NCBI GenBank assembly: GCA_913020665.1
Contig: CAJVZI010000001.1
Span: 26,604-90,603, forward strand
DNA length: 64,000 bases
Direction: 5' to 3'
Source of the DNA: an uncultured bacterium
GTDB lineage: Bacteria > Fidelibacterota > Marinisomatia > Marinisomatales > UBA1611
Shown piece by piece: positions 54,295 to 62,600 of the stretch (its first letter is position 1; every line of letters begins with the position of its first letter). The translations under genes and the position numbers were made by a program. The notes under the pieces are model-generated. The model had not been told where the DNA came from and did no database searches. It was given only the letters and a program-made list of their open reading frames with translations.

Positions 54295-54822
54295 ATGAAA
54301 AATTTAATATGGATCTGTGTTGCTATTATTTGTGTTAACTGTGATTCTGGAACAGGTAGCAATGATTCAAATGAAACAAATACGAATGCTCTGAGTGTTG
54401 GTGATGCATTTTCAGGTTTTGAGAACCTGAGTATATGTGCGAATGATAATATAGAATACGATTATAGTGATGATTCTAAAGTGATATTGCTTAGTCTTTT
54501 TGCATCCTGGTGTGCAACGTGCCAAGGACATGTTTCAAGCCTTGAGTCGTTACATCAACAGTATTCTGATCAGGGTCTTCTTGTGCTAGCCGCAGGTAAA
54601 GATATGGGAAATCCTTATACATGTGAATCATGGGTAACAGAATTTGGTGCTAGTTATATTATCGCAAATGATAATACTGGAGAAATAGAGCAACAATTCT
54701 CTATTGACGGTCAAGTACCTTATCACGTGCTTATCGATAAAAGTCGGACAGTGCGATTCAGTGCCAGCGGCTATGACCAAAGCACTCTGGAAGCTCTGAT
54801 CCAAACCACCCTTGCAGAGTAG
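54295..54822 (+). CDS. TlpA-like thioredoxin-fold lipoprotein
   Basis: 175 residues. The lipoprotein signal is 'NLIWICVAIICVNC', with acylation at Cys16 and a Ser/Asn-rich linker after it. The thioredoxin/TlpA fold carries the redox motif C73-A-T-C76 in 'LLSLFASWCATCQGHVSSLESL', the 'QGLLVLAAGKDM' strand, and the cis-Pro block 'SIDGQVPYHVLIDKSRTVRFS'. It is a periplasmic or outer-membrane-tethered thiol-disulfide oxidoreductase. The extra cysteines C48 and C-in-'NPYTCESW' are unusual for TlpA. The ATG of the 59-residue ORF follows 3 bp after its stop. Confidence 0.88.
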   Translation: MKNLIWICVAIICVNCDSGTGSNDSNETNTNALSVGDAFSGFENLSICANDNIEYDYSDDSKVILLSLFASWCATCQGHVSSLESLHQQYSDQGLLVLAAGKDMGNPYTCESWVTEFGASYIIANDNTGEIEQQFSIDGQVPYHVLIDKSRTVRFSASGYDQSTLEALIQTTLAE

Positions 54823-54825
54823 AAA

Positions 54826-55005
54826 ATGAAAGTAAAAGTATTTGAAATTGTAAAAAGTGGACTTGCACCATTAAGTGAAGAGATCGAATCGATTATTCAA
54901 AACTGGCTAGATGAAAATAATGAGATCGAGATCGTTAGCACATCCCAATCACAGCATTTAAGAGAAAATACAGTATTTGTTACCGTATTCTATCATATGA
55001 AATGA
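54826..55005 (+). CDS. 59-residue conserved-looking small protein (missed by ORF track)
   Basis: The ATG lies 3 bp after the stop of the TlpA-like gene. The translation has a balanced alpha/beta look: 'MKVKVFEIVKSGLAPLSEEI', 'IIQNWLDENNEIEIVSTSQS', 'ENTVFVTVFYHMK'. Alternating hydrophobic strands frame a helix, a ferredoxin-half-like beta-alpha-beta-beta layout, and the sequence is short but not low-complexity. I have seen similar small 'VFVTVFY' ending proteins of unknown function, but I cannot name a family. No signal peptide, so it is cytoplasmic, unlike its neighbour. Confidence 0.6.
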   Translation: MKVKVFEIVKSGLAPLSEEIESIIQNWLDENNEIEIVSTSQSQHLRENTVFVTVFYHMK

Positions 55006-55045
55006 CCTTGTTTATTTAAAGCTAATTTTATTAAATGAGAACATT

Positions 55046-55429
55046 ATGAAAAACAAAATCCCAATTATTTTAATTTCTGTTTTTACCGTTAACATAATAT
55101 ATGCAGGCTGTGGCGCGTGTAATGTTGATAACAAAAAGGCTGAGAGCCCAATAGGTGAGTTTGTTACTTCACTGAGTGAAAATGGTACAGTGGATGGAAT
55201 GGTCCTAGCTTCATGCGGAATGTGTAATTTTGGAATGAGGAACAAAGATTGTAGCCTTGCCATACAAATAAGTGATAAAGCATATAATGTCAAAGGTACT
55301 GATATCGATGACCATGGCGATTCTCATGCTAAAGATGGATTTTGTAATGCTATAAGAGTTGCTAAGGTATCTGGTAAAGTGAAGAAAAATATGTTTTTAG
55401 CTGATTCTTTTGAATTGCAAAAGCATTGA
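55046..55429 (+). CDS. exported Cys-rich DUF6370-like protein
   Basis: 127 residues with a signal peptide (IPIILISVFTVNIIYA). Motifs: 'GCGACNVDN' at the mature N-terminus, then 'MVLASCGMCNFGMRNKDCSLAIQI' with CxxC and a further Cys, and 'DIDDHGDSHAKDGFCNAIRVAKVSGKV'. This order (ASCGxCxFGM...CxLAI...DDHGDxHAxDGFCNxIRxAxVxG) matches DUF6370 as I recall it. The Cys/His/Asp spacing suggests metal binding in the periplasm, perhaps copper, but no function is established. It starts 40 bp after the 59-residue ORF. The minus-strand ORF 55012-55293 is its shadow. Confidence 0.8.
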   Translation: MKNKIPIILISVFTVNIIYAGCGACNVDNKKAESPIGEFVTSLSENGTVDGMVLASCGMCNFGMRNKDCSLAIQISDKAYNVKGTDIDDHGDSHAKDGFCNAIRVAKVSGKVKKNMFLADSFELQKH

Positions 55430-55443
55430 TATCAAATAAAAAC

Positions 55444-55899
55444 TTAATCACGTCGGGATCGAAAGAAATCTTTCAATAGCATAGAGCATTGCTCTTCCAT
55501 TATACCGCCTTTTACCGCAGTAATGCTCTCTAATCGCTTATCTCCGCAAAGTTGATATAAAGATCCGCAACAACCTTTTTTATCATCATAGGAGCCAAAT
55601 ACAAGCTTCGAGACCCTTGCATTTATTATAGCACCTGCGCACATTGGGCAGGGTTCTTTTGTCACATATAGGCTACACCCATTCAAACGCCAATCTCCTA
55701 GGGTTCCTGCAGCAGCGGTAATGGCTATGATCTCAGCATGTGCAGTAGGATCATTCAGTCTTTCTCTTTGGTTGTATCCTTGGCCAATGATCCTATTGTC
55801 TTTTACAACAATTGCACCTACAGGGACCTCACCTTCAGAGAATGCTTTCTCAGCTAAACGAAGTGCCTTTTTGATCCAATCTTGGTTTGAATAATTGAT
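55444..55899 (-). CDS. tadA: tRNA adenosine(34) deaminase TadA, non-canonical start
   Basis: The track shows only the C-terminal 80 residues (55444-55686) from a TTG. In the same frame the protein continues upstream without a stop: 'DWIKKALRLAEKAFSEGEVPVGAIVV', 'DPTAHAEIIAIT', then 'KEPCPMCAGAI'. From ATC 55899 it is 151 residues, the normal TadA size. The zinc/catalytic set is complete (H54-A-E56; C84 and C87). TadA deaminates A34 of tRNA-Arg(ACG) to inosine. No ATG, GTG or TTG lies between the in-frame TAA (55912-55914) and the domain; ATC 55899, ATC 55908 or ATA 55911 would have to start it. The exact start is uncertain. Confidence 0.85.
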   Translation of the reverse strand: MNYSNQDWIKKALRLAEKAFSEGEVPVGAIVVKDNRIIGQGYNQRERLNDPTAHAEIIAITAAAGTLGDWRLNGCSLYVTKEPCPMCAGAIINARVSKLVFGSYDDKKGCCGSLYQLCGDKRLESITAVKGGIMEEQCSMLLKDFFRSRRD

Positions 55900-55919
55900 A
55901 GAATAGATTATTTAATGAT

Positions 55920-56696
55920 TTACTGGCAATATCCGCCACCTTGCCCATCATTCTCAGTACATTTGAGTCCATTTTCACCATTTGTACTTGCCAATTGTGT
56001 CTGCAAGATAGATAAATGGTTCGCAAGATATGTCCTACCAGAAATAGTCGTATGATCATAGTTTAGTGGATATTCATCAGTTAATGGATTACCACTGTTA
56101 TCCACTTCACCATTCGGTATTTGAGAGCCATCTTGTGTGTTTAGATCATTATAGACCTGATTGATAGAGGACTGGCAATTAGCAAAGAGACCTAGGCGGT
56201 ACTCTGAAACGGCCAGTATGAGTCTCACATCTAATTGATTGATATCAGTTTTATGACAAAAACACCAGTCTGGGTCACCAATTTCCGCATTCTGATTTCC
56301 AAAGAAATATGTCTCTGCAAAGAGACGTGCATTATCATCATCTCCAATTGCATTATAACCGAAACTCAAACCAGCATAAAAATCTAAAATATTCTCAAAT
56401 GATGATGAATCCCTAGAAAGGTATTCATTAAAGTAAAATACTGATGAATCTGCTTGCCTTAGATGTCCCATGGTCCAACCTACACCATTATATGCATCCG
56501 AGTGAGATGAGTCTTCCTTTATAGCGGTTGTGAACCAATCAAGTGCATCAACATATTCTCCGGCTTCATAAAGATTCCAGCCATAGCTTGACATATCATT
56601 ATCCGTGGGAATCACCTCTCCTCTACAACCTGACAGAAATAGTGCTGTAAAAGTTAATGCAACTAGTAAAAAATAGGTTTTTATACGATCGATCAT
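55920..56696 (-). CDS. TPR-like lipoprotein
   Basis: 258 residues with a lipoprotein signal (YFLLVALTFTALFLSGC). The body has TPR-like helical pairs: 'SYGWNLYEAGEYVDALDWFTTAIKEDSSHSDAYNGVGWT' is a good repeat, and 'ADSSVFYFNEYLSRD' and 'LDVRLILAVSEYRLGLFANCQSSI' are weaker ones. It contains an odd 'GDPDWCFCHKTD' Cys pair. Its ATG overlaps the stop of the giant protein gene (ATGA), so the pair may work together as a surface protein and an envelope-side partner. Function unknown. Confidence 0.75.
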   Translation of the reverse strand: MIDRIKTYFLLVALTFTALFLSGCRGEVIPTDNDMSSYGWNLYEAGEYVDALDWFTTAIKEDSSHSDAYNGVGWTMGHLRQADSSVFYFNEYLSRDSSSFENILDFYAGLSFGYNAIGDDDNARLFAETYFFGNQNAEIGDPDWCFCHKTDINQLDVRLILAVSEYRLGLFANCQSSINQVYNDLNTQDGSQIPNGEVDNSGNPLTDEYPLNYDHTTISGRTYLANHLSILQTQLASTNGENGLKCTENDGQGGGYCQ

Positions 56697-59600
56697 TTCA
56701 TTAACATCATTTTCTTGTTCTTGACAATACCTGTTTTGGTGCTAAGCTGTATAAAATAGACACCTGAGGACATTTGCTGTCCAAATTTATCATAGCCATC
56801 CCACTGGACCTTGAATTGTCCGATCTGATCTTGGTCTTTTACCAACGTGAGAATCTGCTGACCAAGAAGGTTGTATATATTGATGGTAACATTCTGACTT
56901 AGTCCATCAAGGAGACCAATATCGTACATGATCGTCGTTGTAGGATTGAATGGGTTTGGATAATTCTGATGAATATTTGTTTGCTCAGGTACAATAATTG
57001 TTTTAGGCCCTAGTCTAAAATAACCTGACTCCTCCGAGAGAGTAAATATTTCACTTTCTAGTGTCAAAGATGGTAGTTCTTCCCATGTCACGCCATTCTT
57101 TCTTCTATAGATTGCAAGATCTTCCCTCTCGCTTGCAAATCTAACCTCAATAGGTTGATTAAAACTAAAATTCTCATTGCCCAATACATAGGAAGCTTGA
57201 TCATAAAAGTTTGCCTCAAATAGAGTTGAATCAGCGATCAGAAATGGTTGATCATAAGAGATAGCTCCTGGATCACCTATGATAGTGAATCGCCCATCAT
57301 AGCTTGAACCATACCAACGCCCTGCCGCACGCCCTGCTGCTAAAGCAAATGTTTCACTAATGGTCGTATCACCAACACTGGCATTGGCATATATATCGAT
57401 CGAATAGTTTCCTGATGATTCAAAACTAAGATCTCCTGTGTAAGTATATGCTGCAATAGTATCAAGAGAAACATCCTGATTCTGAACCTCCATAGATAGG
57501 TTCACAGTTTTAGATACAGTGTCCGTAACTATGACCTGTAAAAATTTACTAAAGGCATTATTCTGCACCACAGATACTGCAAGATGTGGGCGCACTACTC
57601 TTAAAATATCCAGCTTAAATGTTGAAGAGTCTGAGGATTCTTCATCAGAGACCACAACCTGTATCATGGCCTCATTTGAGAACAATGGTTGAGGAGTAAA
57701 TGTTACCGAGTCCCCGAGACTGTTTGATGCAAAGGTAGAGGGACTTATAGTGATCATATCTTCATTTGTAAGTGCAGTTATGGTAAAGGTTAATGATGTA
57801 TCATCTATATCGGATGTAAATGAGCCAAATTCCAATGTAATAGAGTCATTTTCAACAACCTCAATATCTGGTAGGTCAGATAAAATTGGCGGATCATTCT
57901 TTGCTGTGACATTAGCAATAACAGTATCTCTTGCCTCAGCTCCACCAATATCTTGTGCAATAAAGATTATTCGATGATTATCTCCATAATAATTAGAGTC
58001 ACTTGAAAATGTAGCAATAACAGAATCAGGGGCTCCCTCATATTGCTGAATTCCAATTGAAACAGACATGAGAGGATTTGTTCTACTGTTATTGATTAGT
58101 TGTATTGTCTCTGAAGACATATTAGATCCTACTGATGCAGCATCATTAATGTTAAAGCCTAAATATTCTCTAGATAATCTTGCATTGATATCCCAAGGAG
58201 TATTTGGTCCGACCACCACTTGTCCTAATGGATAATCCTCATCTAGTTGTGATGTATCAAGTATCACTGCAGACCAAAAGATCTCCGTAGTAATGATATT
58301 ATCAACATCAGAAATATAACGACTGAGATTCAGTGTCACCGGTTCGATCTGGTCTTCTTCCCACTGTTTAATGTTATCTGGCTCTTGGATTACAAAGACT
58401 GGTGTATCATTCACGGCATTGACCGTCAAAGGAAGTTGAAATGTGTCAGCCAATGCGTATGCATCTGTTGCAATGATCTGAATTGTATAGGTTCCTGTAT
58501 CATCCTGAGTAGGCGTCCATGTCATTGCGCCGATAGAATCGATAGATACAGAACCAATAGCCGAGTCACCAACAGTCCTAACAGTACTTGCCTGATATGT
58601 AAATGAATCGCCTTGCATCACATTGAGATCAAGGTCGGTGAGTTGGACTGTATCGGTCCAGAAAAGATCCTCATTCAATACGGCATTAGTGAGAGAAAGT
58701 ATAATTGGATTCGAATTATATCTAAGGAGCGTATCAGTAACCAATGTATCTGATATATTTCCTGCAACATCAAAGGCTCTTATATGGCCTACATAAGGAG
58801 TATTATGCTCTAGGAACAACTCTTGCGTAAATGTTGTCGTGCTCGACGTAAGCGTATCCCAGCCATAAAGTATAGAACCTACATTTGTAGATGTATCTAT
58901 CTTTAAAATTGATACTTCATAGCGGTCTAATCCTGATTCATCCTCGTCCGATTCTTCAAATGCAGTCCATTGAATATCGACCTGGTCACTTGAGAAAAGG
59001 GTATCCCCGGCAACAAAACTACCACCAGAGACCTGTCCAGTTCCTGGGGCAGTTGGATCATATGCTAATCTCGTCCCACTAGTTGTTCCATTGGTGATAT
59101 TACCATGGCGATCCACGATTCTTGCTCTTACAGCAAGTGAGTCACCTGTCATCAGATCACTTCCTGGTGGCATGACGGCATATAATGAATCAATATTTCT
59201 ATAAAATTGCTCTGCAGGTCCAGATTCGACCAAGGAATCATTTGGCCCAGGAGTTACCCAAGCACTTCCTCGATTTAAATTATAAAATTGCATTTGTACA
59301 TACCCGCCATAGAATAATGTTGAATCTTCTACATAGGTTTGTACTGGTACCTGCACACCTAAGGTATCAGTTATACCAGTGATCCATCCCTGTACTGGAT
59401 TAGGTCCATGTACACTTATAAGACCAGTTTCAAAATCAGCTGGGGGCATATTATCTACCACGAATAAAGCATCATTAATTTGGCTAGTAACGGCATTATT
59501 TGAACGATCTTCAGCAACCAACTCAAAATCAATCAAACCATCATCATAAACAGAATCAGATAATGTGACCTCAAAAACCCATATGGAATCTCCATTACTT

Positions 59601-62600
59601 GTTGATTGAGGCACATGCCCCGTAACGACAGTTCCATCATTACCATCGCCAGAACCATATGTATAATTGATCGTTGGTATAGGTTCAGTCGCATCCAAAG
59701 GTTCATTCATTGTTACTGTTACCTGGAGGATATCCCCACCAATCCCTACATTTGTTAAACTTGAATTACTAGTGTTCAAGTAAGTAAATGTTGCCTCTGG
59801 TACTGTATTATCAATATACAATGTGTCTGGCATGGATAAACCTGTTGAATCTATGGCATTAGTTGCCAGATCAGTAGCAGTCACACCTACAGTAATATAG
59901 CCTTGATTTTCCATACCTGGTGGTATGGTCAACTCGTAGAACCAAGTGGTTGAATCACCATTCTCAGCAAGGGTCATTACGGTATCAATGGAACTAGTGA
60001 ATTCACTTGGAAAACCAATTTGGATGGTTGGAGATGGTAACATTTTTTCATTAAAGGTTACAGTAATAGTATCAAGTTGACCTGCACTCGCAAATAATTG
60101 ACTAAAAGTGATAACAGCAGTTGATGAGGTTGTGTCATAAGTATAGTTTGCGATCGTATCATTACCTGTATTACCAGCAGCGTCTAAACCTGTAAATATC
60201 ACATTATATAAACCTTCAGTTATCGCAGGGATACCAGAACCAAGAGTGTCAGGCTCCTTAACACCGCTGATCTGCTCTAGGCTATCCAATGGAAGGATTA
60301 CATTAGAGCCGTCTGATATTTTATTGAATGTAACATATCCCGTATCAATAGACTCATCTAAGGTCCAACCAAAATTATCAAGCACATTGTTATATGAATG
60401 AGATGAGGGTGAAAAGGATGAAAACTTAGCAGCAGTATTATCAACGATAAGGCTAGCAAGTCCTGTTATGCTATCAGCTAATATCTCATTACCAGCTACA
60501 TCTGATGCATTTACAGTAAGTTCAATTGCACCATCGATCGTATCAAGCCCAGCACTGTTAAGAGGAATCACAAAGGTCCAAACTGAATCACTGCTACCCT
60601 CCGTTAGAGGCTGAGAGGTTAGATCTAAAAGAAAGTCCACCTCAGGATAATTTACATCTACTCTAGGAACATTCACATTATCCATGGGTTCCGAAAATTT
60701 AAATGTTGCAATTGTAGATACATCTCCAGACCTCACTAAACTGTCACCTTCAAAAGAGATCTGCGCAGATGGTAAAGTGTGATCTATTTCAATAGACAAG
60801 GTATCACCATAACCTGAGCGATTTCCTGCTGTATCTACTTGCACAGAAGTATACTGGTATATACGAGTATCATCTGTATTATGCAAAAAGGTCAGGCTTT
60901 CTTCCGATGGTGCTAAAAGCATTGAATCGACCAATGTTAAACCTGCATCATCAATAAAATATAGTATGCCAATATAGCCAGATAGAATATTTGTCAGAGT
61001 AATGCTAACCCTATCTTCATTAGATATCTTATCAGAGTTAGACTCGCCTGCATCCGAGGCACTCTCTAAAATGAGAGCTCCTGGGTCATTAGGCTGAGTA
61101 AAATCAACCGTAATTGTAAGAGGATCACTGGCAATAGAAGTATTACCTGCTGAATCAATTACCGTGTATGTAATAACATAATCACCTGTACCTAATTGAC
61201 TCAAAACAGGGACAGATAATGTATCTTTTGTAACATTATAAGATTTACGGGTCTTAAAAACCAATTCATTTGTTATACCAGACTGAACAAAGAGATGGAG
61301 TGAGTCTGATATGGAAGGTAATGCACTCGCAACAAATTGAGGGACTCTTGAATTGGTAATATTATCCGAATCAGAAAAACCAGTATCAAACTCTGGTTGC
61401 AATGGGTCTAATGGCGTACCAGCCAATAGTGCTAGAGCTGATGTTGGAGTAAATGGTGTTGTATCCAATCTAAAGGACATGGATGAAGAGGTAGCTGATA
61501 GATTCCCAGCTGGATCCTTGGACTTCATGGTTACTACATATGTGTTATCTGTTGATAAGCTACCTGTAAAATCTACTGATGCAGATGCAGCCTTCAGACC
61601 TATAGAATCGGTCTCGTTGAAATATAAGAACACTGAATCAGATATTGTAACGCCTGCAACGTCAAATCTTGGTGTATTATCATTCGTAAGGTTATCATCG
61701 TTTTTGATACCAGTATCTGATGCACTGTTCAGATCAATGGTCACGCCAGTGACATCTGGCGCAGTTTGATCTACTTCGATATCTATACTAGCTGAGTTAA
61801 CAGACCTATTCCCTGCTGTATCCTGAGCAACAGCATGAAAGGTATATGAACCATCTGCAGTATTTGCCACTGAAAAGGTCAATGTGCCTCCTCCGGGTAC
61901 TATTAGAGAGTCAATAAGTACATTATCTTTGTATAGAAGTCCAAAATCTCCAGCTGTCAGCCCTGTAGTAGAAAGAGCCATGCTTGAAGCATTTGTAAGG
62001 TTGTCTGATGCGGAATCACCAGAATCATCTGAAGCAGAAAGATCTGGTGCATTAGCTGCGTCAGGAGCTGTAAAATCCACTTTTATTGTGGTACCCGCGC
62101 TAGCAGCAGATGTATTACCCGCAGAATCAACAACAACATAGGTCAATATATAGGTTCCTTCATCTAACCTAGAGGCATTTGGAATGGTCAGTGTATCTTT
62201 TAGAACATCAATATTCTTCCTGCCACCAACCACAAACTCATTTGAAATGCCATTATTGAGGAAGAGTCTGATAGAATCAGTTTTTGATGATAATTGAGCA
62301 AATTCAAAACTTGGTTTTCGTTTGTTTGTAATATTATCTGTATTAGATATTCCCGTATCATCATCCGCTAAAAGGTCTGGTACAGTCGTGATCGTGAATG
62401 GAGTTGTATCTACACGAATATTTAATGAATTAGAAAAATCAGATACATTACCCGCGTAATCCTTTGCTTTGATCTTTAATTCATGTGTGTTATCATTCAA
62501 AGCATTTGTAGTAAATGATAGTGTCCCGCTTGTTGCAATATCTCTTTGATCAATTGCACCGTCTACATAGAGCCATACCGAATCAGTTGCGGTCAGTCCA

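Noticed and set aside
55012-55293. 93-residue minus-strand ORF
   Set aside because: It is antisense to the DUF6370-like gene, whose signal peptide and Cys motifs are clear.
55444-55686. tadA as a truncated 80-residue pseudogene
   Set aside because: The frame continues upstream without a stop through the HAE motif and a normal N-terminal domain; only the start codon is unusual.
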